This document shows positions 56,629 through 64,000 of a DNA stretch of 64,000 nt, in pieces. The stretch spans positions 2,054,242 through 2,118,241 of the forward strand of contig NZ_SMFX01000001.1 in assembly GCF_004339085.1 (NCBI RefSeq), given 5' to 3'. Numbering within the stretch: the stretch's first letter is position 1; each line of letters begins with the position of its first letter. The position numbers and the translations under genes were made by a program. The DNA is from Thiogranum longum. GTDB lineage: Bacteria > Pseudomonadota > Gammaproteobacteria > DSM-19610. The notes under the pieces are model-generated. The model made no database searches. It was not told where the DNA came from and was given only the letters and a program-made list of their open reading frames with translations.

Positions 56629-57408
56629 CTAGCGCCCTCCGCTTCCGAAACTGCTGGCCGCGCCAAACGCGCCGTCAAGCAGATGTTGCATTTGCGGCAA
56701 CAGGTTGGAAATGGCAAACACCAGCACAATGAAGCCGAGCGTCAGGGTAACCGGGAAACCGACACCGAAAACATTGAGCTGTGGCGCAGAACGACTGACC
56801 ACACCAAATGAAAGATTGACCAGCAGAATGGAAGCGACTGCCGGCAGTGCCACCATCATGGCGTCGGCAAACATACGTGTTCCCCATTCCGCCACATTTC
56901 GGAATTCTTCACGCGTCAGACTGTCCGTACCAATCGGAAGTGACTGGAAACTGTCCGCCAGAATGCGAATCAGCGCCAGGTGACCGTTCAATGCAAGGAA
57001 TAATAATGTGGCAATCACAACAAAATACTGACCGATAACCGGTACATTGATGCCGTTCTGTGGGTCAACCATCTGCGCAAAACCCAGTCCCATACCCATG
57101 GCAATGGTCTGCCCGGCGATAACCAGCGTTGCGAACACCAGTTGCAGGCTGAAACCGATCGCCATACCGATAAGCATCTGCTGGATTGTGACCAGCACGC
57201 CGGAGGCTGACAGGGGATCTGCTGCCGGTATCGGCGGTATCAGGGGAATAATGATCCAGGTCATCAGTAACGCGATGACCAGCCGGGCACGTACCGGAAC
57301 CATTTTCGCGCCAAAAATCGGCGCAATCGCAAGCATTGCCGCAATGCGGACAAAGGGCCAGAAGAAGGTGCCGATCCAGGAAGTTATGTCCGCAGTGGTG
57401 AACAGCAT
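56629..57408 (-). CDS. fliR: Flagellar export gate protein FliR
   Basis: A 259-residue membrane protein of the FliP5-Q4-R1 gate, with hydrophobic helices throughout. Signatures: FFWPFVRIAAMLAIAPIFG, GMAIGFSLQLVFATLVIAGQ and GMGLGFAQMVDPQ. Its TAG lies two bases before the flhB ATG. It follows fliQ by 14 bp. Confidence 0.96.
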   Translation of the reverse strand: MLFTTADITSWIGTFFWPFVRIAAMLAIAPIFGAKMVPVRARLVIALLMTWIIIPLIPPIPAADPLSASGVLVTIQQMLIGMAIGFSLQLVFATLVIAGQTIAMGMGLGFAQMVDPQNGINVPVIGQYFVVIATLLFLALNGHLALIRILADSFQSLPIGTDSLTREEFRNVAEWGTRMFADAMMVALPAVASILLVNLSFGVVSRSAPQLNVFGVGFPVTLTLGFIVLVFAISNLLPQMQHLLDGAFGAASSFGSGGR

Positions 57409-57422
57409 CAGATCAATCCTGC

Positions 57423-57692
57423 TCAGCCTATTCTGCTAGGGATACTCTCGATAATGCCGGTAGCAAAATCGAGTAGTGCGCTGAGCATGGACGGACCGGC
57501 AAATAACAATACCAGCACAACAACGGCCAGCTTGGGAACAAATGTCAGTGTCATTTCGTTGATCTGTGTGGCCGCCTGGATCATCCCGACCAACAGGCCC
57601 ACTACCAGCGCTGACAGCAACAGCGGCGCTGCCAGCGACGCTGTAATTATCATTGTCTGGGTACCGACTTCGATAACGGTTTCCGGTGTCAT
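57423..57692 (-). CDS. fliQ: Flagellar export gate protein FliQ
   Basis: An 89-residue protein with two membrane helices. It has LLVGMIQAATQINEMTLTFVPK, the family signature, between them. Four copies surround the FliP/FliR core of the export gate. It lies 16 bp after fliP. Confidence 0.96.
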   Translation of the reverse strand: MTPETVIEVGTQTMIITASLAAPLLLSALVVGLLVGMIQAATQINEMTLTFVPKLAVVVLVLLFAGPSMLSALLDFATGIIESIPSRIG

Positions 57693-57708
57693 GACTTTAT
57701 GCTCCGGG

Positions 57709-58452
57709 TCAGACGACGAAACTCGCCGCCAGCGTGCCCATAATCAGTGACCAGCCATCTATAAGGACAAACAGCATGATCTTGAACGGAAGGGAAATGA
57801 TCATCGGTGACAACATCATCATGCCCATGGACATGAGCAGGGTTGCCACAACCAGGTCGATAACCAGGAATGGAATCAGCACCAGGAAACCGATCTGAAA
57901 GGCTGTCTTCAACTCGCTGGTTACAAAGGCGGGCATCAACAGCGTAAACGGTACATCGTCTGGTGTTTCAAACTCCCCGCTGCGTGAAATATCCGAAAAC
58001 AGCATGAGATCCTCGTCACGCGTCTGGGCGAGCATGAATCCACGCAAAGGGACGGCTGCCTTCTGCAATGCCTCCTCGGCCGGAATCTGTTCTTCCAGGT
58101 AAGGGCCGACAGCATCATCGTAGATATTGTCGAATACCGGCATCATGATGAACAGGCTGAGAAACAGGGCCAGCCCGATCAATACCTGGTTGGACGGTGA
58201 TGACTGTGTGCCCAGTGCCTGTCGCAGAATGCCAAGCACAATGAGAATACGGACAAACGAGGTCATCATCATCAGTGCTGCAGGCAACAAGCTGAGCGCT
58301 GTCATGAATGCCAGCACCTGCAGGGTAACGGAATAGGTCTCGCCACCACTGCCGGACGGCTCGACGGTCAGGGCAGCGAAGCCTGGTGCGGCAGAGGCCA
58401 GTGAAGGGATAACCATAAACAGGGAAAGCAACACTATAATACGAGTCTTCAT
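57709..58452 (-). CDS. fliP: Flagellar export gate protein FliP
   Basis: A 247-residue protein with a cleavable signal sequence ([21 protein letters not shown]) and four membrane helices. Signatures: [35 protein letters not shown] and [23 protein letters not shown] 58452 overlaps the fliO stop as ATGA, which fixes the start; the much longer open frame to 58878 is an antisense-like shadow of fliO in another frame. Confidence 0.97.
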   Translation of the reverse strand: MKTRIIVLLSLFMVIPSLASAAPGFAALTVEPSGSGGETYSVTLQVLAFMTALSLLPAALMMMTSFVRILIVLGILRQALGTQSSPSNQVLIGLALFLSLFIMMPVFDNIYDDAVGPYLEEQIPAEEALQKAAVPLRGFMLAQTRDEDLMLFSDISRSGEFETPDDVPFTLLMPAFVTSELKTAFQIGFLVLIPFLVIDLVVATLLMSMGMMMLSPMIISLPFKIMLFVLIDGWSLIMGTLAASFVV

Positions 58453-58895
58453 TTTGAACCGGCCTTGCCCATCATGCGTCCAAGTTGATCTGCAAAACCG
58501 CCACCGGCCGGTTGATCCTGTGCGTCCAGCGGCTGGTCGAGCACATGCAGGGTTTGTACGCGGCCAGGTGCCACACCAACCAGCAACTGTGTATCGCCGA
58601 CCTGCAGCAGGACCACACGTTCGCGTGTACCCATTGACAGACCGCCAAGAATTTTCAGGCTGCCACCTGCCGCCATCTGGAACTTTCCGGTGCGCTTCAG
58701 TATCCACGCCAGGCCCAGCATGAGAGCAAGCACTGCAACCATGCCCAGCGTCAACTGCCAGAGGTTGCTTACGGCCATCGGGTTTGCACCCGAAGCTGGA
58801 GAAGATGGATTGCCGGCTTCCTCGACGGCATGCGCTGATGCCGTTACCAGCATTCCTGCAAACACAAGCACCCTGCACTGCATGGTCTGAAACAT
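58449..58895 (-). CDS. fliO: Flagellar assembly protein FliO
   Basis: A 148-residue protein with a signal-like N-terminus (cleavage near AHA, residue 22) and one membrane helix ([19 protein letters not shown]). The cytosolic domain has [37 protein letters not shown], the FliO/MopB pattern. It stabilises FliP during gate assembly. Poorly conserved, as usual, but position between fliN and fliP is diagnostic. Confidence 0.93.
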   Translation of the reverse strand: MFQTMQCRVLVFAGMLVTASAHAVEEAGNPSSPASGANPMAVSNLWQLTLGMVAVLALMLGLAWILKRTGKFQMAAGGSLKILGGLSMGTRERVVLLQVGDTQLLVGVAPGRVQTLHVLDQPLDAQDQPAGGGFADQLGRMMGKAGSK

Positions 58896-58906
58896 GTACT
58901 GGAATC

Positions 58907-59323
58907 CTACTTTAACTTCTTGACCCGCTCGGCGGGGCTGATGACATCCGTCAGACGGATACCGAATTTTTCGTTGACGACAACAACTTCACCATGCGCA
59001 ACCAGTGTGCCGTTGACCAGAACATCCATCGGTTCGCCTGCCAGTCTGTCCAGCTCTACTACTGAACCCTGGTTCAGCTGTAACAGATTCCGGATACTGA
59101 TGTGCGTACGACCAATCTCCATGGAGATGGTGACCGGAATGTCGAGGATGACATCCATATTGGCTTCATTACCGGCTGGCCCACCCGAGGTATCCTCGAG
59201 GTTTTCGAACTCGGCCGCTGCTGTATCCTCGCCACCCCCGGCTTCGGCTACAGCCTGTTCCGCCATGGCGTCATCCCAGTCATCTGTGGGCTCTGTTTCC
59301 TGGCTTTCGTTTTCTTCACTCAT
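58907..59323 (-). CDS. fliN: Flagellar motor switch protein FliN
   Basis: A 138-residue C-ring protein: an acidic N-terminal tail of about 55 residues, then the SpoA domain ([33 protein letters not shown]...[23 protein letters not shown]). It forms the lower C-ring, where CheY-P and FliH bind. It lies 24 bp after fliM. Confidence 0.97.
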   Translation of the reverse strand: MSEENESQETEPTDDWDDAMAEQAVAEAGGGEDTAAAEFENLEDTSGGPAGNEANMDVILDIPVTISMEIGRTHISIRNLLQLNQGSVVELDRLAGEPMDVLVNGTLVAHGEVVVVNEKFGIRLTDVISPAERVKKLK

Positions 59324-59347
59324 TGGCCTCTCCTGCTGCCACTTCCA

Positions 59348-60328
59348 CTAATCGATCCGATCAGGGATAATTTTTTTAACAATCTTGATAGCCCGGCTAC
59401 CGTTATGGTTGCCGTACGTTCCACGAAATACCGGTGTTTCCTCTGCTTCCAGCATCACCAGCTCAGGCAAATCTACCGGTATCACATCGCCGGCCTGCAA
59501 ACCGTTGATCTCGCGTAGTGACAGCGAGGTTTCCAGGAGCGTCGAGCTTAATTCGACTCTCGCTTCCTTCATTTCCTCACGGATTGACCGCATCCAGCGT
59601 TCATCACGGTCAGAACTGTCACTCTGTACGCCTGCATCGAGCAAATCACGAATCGGCTCCACCATCGAATACGGCATTGTGACGTGAAGATCACCGCCAC
59701 CTCCCTCAAGCTCAATGCGGAAAGTATTGACTACAACAACTTCTGTCGGGCTGACGATATTGGCAAAATGCGGATTGACTTCAGAACTCTGGTATTCAAA
59801 ACCGAGTTCCATGACCGGCTTCCATGCCTGCATCAGGTCCTTGAAAGCGATCTCCAGCACCATATTGATAACGCGCAACTCAGTAGGCGTAAACTCACGC
59901 CCCTCGATCTTGGTGTGGAAACGACCGCCACCGCCAAAGAAATTATCAACCAGCGCAAATACCAGCTTGGGTTCCAGCACGAACAGTGCTGTACCTCGCA
60001 GTGGCTGCACCTTGACAAGGTTAAGGCTGGTTGGCACGAACAGGCTGTGCACATACTCGGCAAACTTGAGCATTTGTACGCCTGATACAGAAATCTCGCC
60101 GGCACGGCGTAACATATTGAACAGACTGATGCGGAAGTAACGGGCGAAACGCTCGTTAATCATCTCCAGCGTCGGCATACGACCGCGAACAATGCGGTCC
60201 TGGCTGGCAAAGTCGTAACCGCGGACTTCGCCTTCCGGCAATTCCTCGTCTGATTCAGTTTCTACGTCGCCGCCGGACACACCGTGTAACAGCGCATCAA
60301 TTTCATCCTGTGAGAGAAGATCATTCAA
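59348..60328 (-). CDS. fliM: Flagellar motor switch protein FliM
   Basis: A 326-residue switch protein. The N-terminal CheY-P-binding peptide LLSQDEIDALL is followed by the CheC-like middle domain (LVDNFFGGGGRF) and a C-terminal SpoA domain. It controls rotation direction. It sits 12 bp after fliL and starts with MNDLLSQDEID, the usual family start. Confidence 0.97.
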   Translation of the reverse strand: MNDLLSQDEIDALLHGVSGGDVETESDEELPEGEVRGYDFASQDRIVRGRMPTLEMINERFARYFRISLFNMLRRAGEISVSGVQMLKFAEYVHSLFVPTSLNLVKVQPLRGTALFVLEPKLVFALVDNFFGGGGRFHTKIEGREFTPTELRVINMVLEIAFKDLMQAWKPVMELGFEYQSSEVNPHFANIVSPTEVVVVNTFRIELEGGGGDLHVTMPYSMVEPIRDLLDAGVQSDSSDRDERWMRSIREEMKEARVELSSTLLETSLSLREINGLQAGDVIPVDLPELVMLEAEETPVFRGTYGNHNGSRAIKIVKKIIPDRID

Positions 60329-60340
60329 TGTGGGATCGCC

Positions 60341-60910
60341 TTATTGCATGACAAAGCTGGTGAAGTAGACATTCTCGACACCCGGTTCGCCGGTTTCGGC
60401 TTTCAGCACTTCCTGAACCGCGACAAGTGTTTCCTGGCGAAGTTTTTCCATGCCTTCGCGGGTATCGAGCGCAACAGGGTCCTGGGACTTGAACAAAAAC
60501 ACCAGGTTATTACGAATGGCCGGACGATGTTCCTTGATCTGTTCTACAACCTCCGGGTTGCGGGTACCGGCTTCAACCGTTATCTGCAAAAAACGTACGT
60601 CCGTATCACCACTGAAGTTCACAACAAAGGGCGGATCCAGCGGGACATAACTCAATGGCGCTTTGGGTTCCTTTTTCTTACCCTTGGCTTTCTTTTCGGC
60701 ACCCTTTGCTGGCTTGTCCTTACTGTCGGTTTCCTCTGCGACAGCCTCATCGTCGCCGCCAAGTACGCCGGTCAACACCAGTGTTGCTGCTGCCGATACA
60801 CTCAACAGCACGACCACCAGTGCGATTATGATAATCATCTTCTTTGAACCCGATTTTGGCTTCTCATCGCCGCCGTCGATATCAAGGTCCAGATCGTCTT
60901 CCTTAGCCAT
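60341..60910 (-). CDS. fliL: Flagellar basal-body protein FliL
   Basis: A 189-residue protein with an acidic cytosolic tip, one membrane helix (about residues 24-46) and a Lys-rich linker. The periplasmic stomatin-like FliL domain follows (YVPLDPPFVVNFSGD...FLQITVEAGTR). It surrounds the stator and supports torque under load. ATG 60910 follows AAGGGG; an upstream TTG is rejected. It is the first gene of the flagellar operon, driven by a sigma-54-type promoter. Confidence 0.96.
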   Translation of the reverse strand: MAKEDDLDLDIDGGDEKPKSGSKKMIIIIALVVVLLSVSAAATLVLTGVLGGDDEAVAEETDSKDKPAKGAEKKAKGKKKEPKAPLSYVPLDPPFVVNFSGDTDVRFLQITVEAGTRNPEVVEQIKEHRPAIRNNLVFLFKSQDPVALDTREGMEKLRQETLVAVQEVLKAETGEPGVENVYFTSFVMQ

Positions 60911-60944
60911 TTGCAAATCCCCTTATGCTTTCAACTACGGGATT

Positions 60945-60960
60945 AGCAAGACGTATGCCA
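60945..60960 (-). promoter_or_regulatory. Sigma-54 (RpoN) promoter upstream of fliL
   Basis: Read on the minus strand, TGGCAT-ACGTC-TTGCT matches the TGGCAC-N5-TTGCW consensus with exact GG/GC spacing. A start near 60934 would leave a leader of about 24 bases with an AAGGGG ribosome site before fliL. RpoN/FleQ control of the fliL operon is known in polar flagellates; the activator is not in this window. Confidence 0.85.
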
Positions 60961-61171
60961 CGAAACCGGTTTGCAATATTTCTATTATTTACAGTTGGTT
61001 ATAGATGCTTAATTTTCGTGCGACAGAGTTTTGACTAAATTGACACCTATCAGCCGACGAAAGTCTGGCTGGGTAAGGTGAAAGAAAGGGTGGAGAATTT
61101 TGTAATCAGCTCACCAGTACTGTCCTGACTGGCAGCTTCCTTTCAGTGAATGGTGGTTGAAATCGTCACGA

Positions 61172-61348
61172 GTGAGGCACTTTTTCACCGTCAACGGTTT
61201 GCCCGCTACGCGGGTTCCCTGCGCTTCTCGCGACAGGTGGCGCGATTCCAAACTCGCGGTTTCTGCGAAACCACTCAAACAGGGATCGCTTCTTCCACCT
61301 GTCACTGCGATGCTCGGCTGCACCGAAGCCGGTGAAAAAGTGCCACAC
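61172..61348 (+). repeat. Structured repeat, copy 1
   Basis: Terminal arms 61172-61190 and 61330-61348 are inverted repeats matching at 18 of 19 positions. Inside are a hairpin CCCGC-TAC-GCGGG (61202-61214), a hairpin TCGCG/CGCGA (61228-61232, 61241-61245) whose 8-base loop ACAGGTGG is exactly complementary to CCACCTGT at 61295-61302, and a hairpin GGTTTC-TGC-GAAACC (61258-61272). The core (about 61193-61327) recurs inverted at 63.3-63.5 kb. The frames open across it are by-products of the repeat. Together with the sigma-54 promoter and the terminator, this accounts for part of the gap between fliL and the secreted-protein gene; 60961-61171 shows nothing else I recognise. Confidence 0.85.
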
Positions 61349-61420
61349 CCGTAACTTGTTCGGTGCATGCCCTGTGAATGACCGTCTTCGGCCACAACCG
61401 GACCTTTAGCGTAATGCAAA

Positions 61421-61442
61421 ACGGCGACCCGAAGGCCGCCGT
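61421..61442 (-). terminator. Rho-independent terminator of the secreted-protein gene
   Basis: Read on the minus strand, a GC-rich stem of nine pairs with one mismatch closes a UUCG-type tetraloop and is followed by TTTT. It lies six bases after the stop codon of the 470-aa gene and points away from it. Confidence 0.75.
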
Positions 61443-61448
61443 CTATAG

Positions 61449-62861
61449 TTATGGCTCCGGCTCCCCTCTACACCTACCTGTTGTTGTGTCGAACCAAGGT
61501 CCGGCAGTAATACACGAGCTATCGTATACCATCATATGAGGATGGAGCGGGGCTGTTCCAGTATCACAGTTCCCACCGTTGTCACAGTCGGTTTCAACAA
61601 AGGTATCAGCGCCCTGAACTGAAATTATATCAGGCGGCGTATCACTCTGTGGCCATTGAAACGGTGACTGGATCGGATTACTTGAAGTGGATGCGGCCCT
61701 TTTAGCAATACCGTTCCCCGAGGCGGCGACATTGAATGCCGTGTCCACGATATGAGCTTTCGCATCTTGTACGGTTACTATACCCGATACGCTAATATCA
61801 GTACTAGCTGACCCATTCGCTATGGCACTTATGATGCCGCCGTGCATATGGAACGTACTATTTGCCGTTGCTTTAACTCCGTTGATGCAACAACCGCCGC
61901 CAAATGTCGCCCCAACTTCAGTAATACTACGTACCGCCGAACCAAATACTTGCATTGTCGCGCTGTCAATGAGCTCTATTGCCACGCTGGTGCTTGTCCC
62001 TGAAACAGTTGCAATAGCATTTATCTCGCCTCCATAAAACCAGTGTTCGCTGAAACACTCGTTTAGAAAACCCTTAATAGTCACGCCGCCTTTTGCTGTC
62101 ACTTTGGAGCCAAACCAATAGTGAATCGGCCGGTTTGATTTCGGTGCACAGAGACCGTTACCGGCACCCCCATAATCCCACCAACCAAAAACACTTGAAA
62201 TAGAACCAATTCCCTCTGCCAATACTTCCACGTTTGAGTAAGAAGAGCTCCCAGCGCCACTCCAAATGACACCAGCCGTTACGTCTCCATTTGCACCGCC
62301 CGGTGTTGCTTTGATCTTTAGATCCTGAACAGACAAATTATCACAATCGTGCCCCCACAGTTCCGGCATAATAGTATTGTCGCGCCCAGATCCTCTGTAC
62401 GTAATATGTCCTACCTCCCAGCACTCAAAGAAAGCACCTTGTTCGATAAAATTACCTGGCCCGATATCGACCAGTAAAGGCGAGTTAACACTCGGCTTTG
62501 GCTGTCTAACGAAGTGAATCCAGTTATCGAGAACGCCGAGAGATGTAAAACAGTCATCGAGGGTTCCGCAATCCTTGCGAAGCTGTACGACAGCAGCATC
62601 AGCATTAATTACTGGGGTATGTAGCGTTGTAATTCTACTGTCGATAGCCGCAATATCACCTTCGGCCGTCGTAATCCTACTTTCGGCCGCCGAAATATCA
62701 CTTTGTGCCGTTGCAATATCACCTTCTGCCGTTGTAACTCTACCTTCAAGGGCCTCCAATTCCGGATCATGTGTTGCGAACGAAATAAGCGGCATTGCTG
62801 TTAAGAGCGCTATCGTAAGTAGTTTTCCTAAATATGAGTTTATATTCATTAGTGTTTTCAT
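61449..62861 (-). CDS. Secreted protein with N-terminal coiled-coil repeats, function unknown
   Basis: A 470-residue protein with a signal peptide (about residues 12-29, cleavage near SFA). Residues 36-80 repeat blocks such as RVTTAEGDIATAQ and RITTAEGDIAAID, an 11-14-residue periodicity suggesting a trimeric coiled coil or stalk. The rest has short beta-strand-like Gly/Ser/Thr repeats with TVSG, ITKG-like turns and about a dozen Cys, resembling a right-handed beta-helix passenger. GGAGG four bases before ATG 62861 is a strong ribosome site. Codons are more A/T-rich than in neighbours, suggesting transfer. No enzyme motif is visible; adhesin-like or phage-tail-like roles are guesses. Confidence 0.75.
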   Translation of the reverse strand: MKTLMNINSYLGKLLTIALLTAMPLISFATHDPELEALEGRVTTAEGDIATAQSDISAAESRITTAEGDIAAIDSRITTLHTPVINADAAVVQLRKDCGTLDDCFTSLGVLDNWIHFVRQPKPSVNSPLLVDIGPGNFIEQGAFFECWEVGHITYRGSGRDNTIMPELWGHDCDNLSVQDLKIKATPGGANGDVTAGVIWSGAGSSSYSNVEVLAEGIGSISSVFGWWDYGGAGNGLCAPKSNRPIHYWFGSKVTAKGGVTIKGFLNECFSEHWFYGGEINAIATVSGTSTSVAIELIDSATMQVFGSAVRSITEVGATFGGGCCINGVKATANSTFHMHGGIISAIANGSASTDISVSGIVTVQDAKAHIVDTAFNVAASGNGIAKRAASTSSNPIQSPFQWPQSDTPPDIISVQGADTFVETDCDNGGNCDTGTAPLHPHMMVYDSSCITAGPWFDTTTGRCRGEPEP

Positions 62862-63153
62862 GCATCCTCCATAATGACGTGATTTAGCCCAACCTCAGGC
62901 AATGGTTGTAACAAACTTCAGATGGGAACTACGGAACTGCTGGGGCTTATTCTAGACCCCTGAAAGCAGAGTACTTATAAGGAGTTTGAAAGGCAAACGC
63001 GCATAAGTCGGTCATGCAAGTCTGTATGCGATTTTCTTGGGAGGTGTGCAATTCTAGTTAAATCCCGAATGACCGTTTAGGGTCGTACCCTGCCTGTTGA
63101 AGGAACCACGGGCATTCTGAGCTATCCAATGGGCGGTTTACCGGCGACTTCCC

Positions 63154-63199
63154 GTCATTGCGGTGCCTTGACCCGCAAGGGTAAGGTACCCGTAATGAC
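63154..63199. repeat. Imperfect 46-bp palindrome with GTCATT/AATGAC ends
   Basis: GTCATT at 63154-63159 pairs with AATGAC at 63194-63199. The centre is ACCC-GCAA-GGGT (63171-63182) flanked by CCTT/AAGG with a one-base bulge. The ends match those of the palindromes at 8514-8548 and 11192-11206, suggesting one dispersed family. Confidence 0.55.
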
Positions 63200-63328
63200 A
63201 TGAGAAGGACGAATTCGGATCGTTTCCGGAAGTACATGCAAACAGGACTCACTGAATACCAGGACGTGGATTCCAGCTTATATCGGAATGACGTAAGTGA
63301 GCGCGAAGAATCTGCCGCAAAGTTTCAG

Positions 63329-63521
63329 GCGCTGGCTTGCCGGGGTTTTCCGGTTCGTCGGTGCAGCCGAGCATCGCAGTGACAGGTGGATGAAGCGATC
63401 CCTGTTTGAGCGGCTCACGCTGTGAGCAGCGAGTTTGGGGTCGCGCCACATGTCGCGAGAAGCGCAGGGAACCCGCGCAGCGGGCAAACCGTTGAACCGG
63501 AAAACCCCGGCAAGCCAGCGC
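63329..63521 (-). repeat. Structured repeat, copy 2 (inverted relative to copy 1)
   Basis: The terminal arms 63329-63356 and 63494-63521 are a perfect 28-bp inverted repeat, unrelated in sequence to the arms of copy 1. The core between them, read on the minus strand, matches copy 1 over about 135 bp with few changes. It includes CCCGC/GCGGG (63472-63484) and TCGCG/CGCGA. The internal hairpin here is GCTCAC-GCT-GTGAGC (63413-63427) instead of the GGTTTC/GAAACC stem of copy 1, at nearly the same place. Confidence 0.88.
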
Positions 63522-63613
63522 TATCACCGCAACCTGCAATCTTTACAGGAATGTGTTTATTGTCTGGAGACTACTTCACTACGTTCGCAGTGATGCGGGC
63601 GGGAAGAATAAAC

Positions 63614-64000
63614 TCAGTGTGTGGAGTGTGAAAGCCACTCGCGGAAACCGGCATCCGGCAGCGGTTTGCTGATGTAGAAGCCCTGCACCAGGTCACAACC
63701 CAGACCCTTCAGTTGTTCGCGCACTCCCTGGGCTTCAACACCCTCGGCGACAACCTTGCAATTCAGGTTATGTCCCAGTTCGATAATAGAACGCACAATG
63801 GCAACATCACGCGGGTCATTGGCCATATCCTGCAGGAAGGACTGGTCAATTTTCAGGGTATTGATGGGGAGACGCTTGAGGTACGACAACGAGGAATAAC
63901 CCGTCCCGAAATCATCAATGGCTATTGAAACGCCAAGCTTGCTGAGTTCTTCCAGGATGCCTGCGCCATGATCAAGATCCGCCATCAGGGTATCTTCTGT
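63614..64000 (-). CDS. EAL-domain protein, C-terminal part (5' end outside window)
   Basis: The last 128 residues of a cyclic-di-GMP phosphodiesterase-type EAL domain. Visible motifs are IAIDDFGTGYSSLSYLKRLP (the Asp-Asp-Phe-Gly metal/substrate region), LKIDQSFLQDM with the catalytic Lys, VVAEGVEAQGV with the conserved Glu, and QGFYISKPL near the end. The frame continues through base 64000, so upstream domains (often PAS, GGDEF or sensory) are unseen. The conserved residues visible suggest an active enzyme. Confidence 0.95.
   Translation of the reverse strand, partial: TEDTLMADLDHGAGILEELSKLGVSIAIDDFGTGYSSLSYLKRLPINTLKIDQSFLQDMANDPRDVAIVRSIIELGHNLNCKVVAEGVEAQGVREQLKGLGCDLVQGFYISKPLPDAGFREWLSHSTH

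Larger units (their letters stand above)
62862..63613. other. Repeat-rich gap of about 750 bp without a convincing gene
   Basis: It holds the upstream region of the 470-aa gene (62862 to about 63050, A/T-rich, no clear promoter found). It also holds an imperfect palindrome at 63154-63199, degenerate GTCATTCC/GGATTCCA-like fragments around 63255-63295, and structured repeat copy 2 at 63329-63521. Short ORFs here (for example 63058-63252 and 63249-63539) follow the repeats and show no protein-like signal. Confidence 0.65.

Noticed and set aside
57709-58878. 389-aa frame extending fliP upstream
   Set aside because: The extra 142 codons lie over fliO in another frame and the ATGA overlap plus signal peptide fix the fliP start at 58452.
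61157-61354. Short ORFs inside structured repeat copy 1 on both strands
   Set aside because: Frames of similar sequence appear in copy 2 only because the DNA repeats; the palindromic parts force odd translations and no start signals are present.
63249-63539. 96-aa frame across repeat copy 2
   Set aside because: It covers both palindrome arms and the core, so its openness follows from the repeat; the N- and C-terminal parts are translations of the same inverted sequence.

Overview
The window is a gene-dense stretch (most genes overlap or lie within 100 bp) of a motile, Gram-negative, respiring gammaproteobacterium. The flagellar/chemotaxis block in Pseudomonas order (fliLMNOPQR-flhBAFG-fliA-cheYZAB-motCD-parCP-cheW), a prmB-aroC neighbourhood, and a queA-tgt-yajC-secDF cluster all point that way. 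I infer a free-living Chromatiales-like or related lineage, but no 16S gene is present to settle it.

Layout. 1-0.84 kb: the end of nth and a DUF1841 gene. 1.0-3.8 kb: a bufferin-type (HvfA/BufA) copper-handling RiPP operon, made of a Cys-repeat precursor peptide, a DUF692 (MNIO) modifying enzyme, a DUF2063 partner and a DoxX membrane protein. 3.8-7.3 kb: a short 6-phosphogluconate dehydrogenase and a PhnD-like binding protein paired with a histidine kinase. 7.3-13.8 kb, mostly minus strand: a beta-barrel protein, an MFS transporter, aroC, hemN with an FNR/Anr-type palindrome upstream, and prmB. 13.8-15.8 kb: a SCO protein, a PCu(A)C chaperone and psd. 15.8-17.7 kb: an ECF sigma factor operon with a Zn-type anti-sigma factor, a DUF3106 protein and an exported His/Arg-rich protein. 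17.8-24.8 kb: suhB, two small genes, then secF-secD-yajC-tgt-queA. 24.9 kb: tRNA-Leu(CAA). 25.0-34.8 kb: glycogen/alpha-glucan metabolism (glgP, malQ, GH57, glgC, glgB) without glgA. 34.9-37.2 kb: a second PhnD-like/histidine kinase pair. 37.3-38.7 kb: amrB-amrA. 38.7-61 kb: a pentapeptide protein, a FliK-like/FlhB-C-like pair and the long minus-strand flagellar/chemotaxis block, which starts at a clear sigma-54 promoter upstream of fliL.

The last 3 kb differ from the rest. A secreted protein of unknown function, in visibly A/T-richer DNA, lies between two inverted copies of a roughly 180-190 bp structured repeat. The two repeat copies share a conserved core, but their terminal stems and one internal hairpin differ in sequence while keeping base pairing. 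That pattern of compensatory change suggests a folded RNA or single-stranded-DNA element that I do not recognise, and it is the strongest candidate here for something undescribed. The window closes inside an EAL-domain gene.

How parts work together: copper handling recurs (bufferin operon at 1-3.8 kb, SCO and PCu(A)C at 13.8-14.9 kb). Motility is covered from export gate to motor, with the pole-placement proteins FlhF/FlhG and ParC/ParP implying a polar flagellum. The glgC/glgB divergent pair and the degradative enzymes form one carbon-storage locus. Start codons were chosen from Shine-Dalgarno sequences, overlaps and family lengths; doubtful ones are stated.
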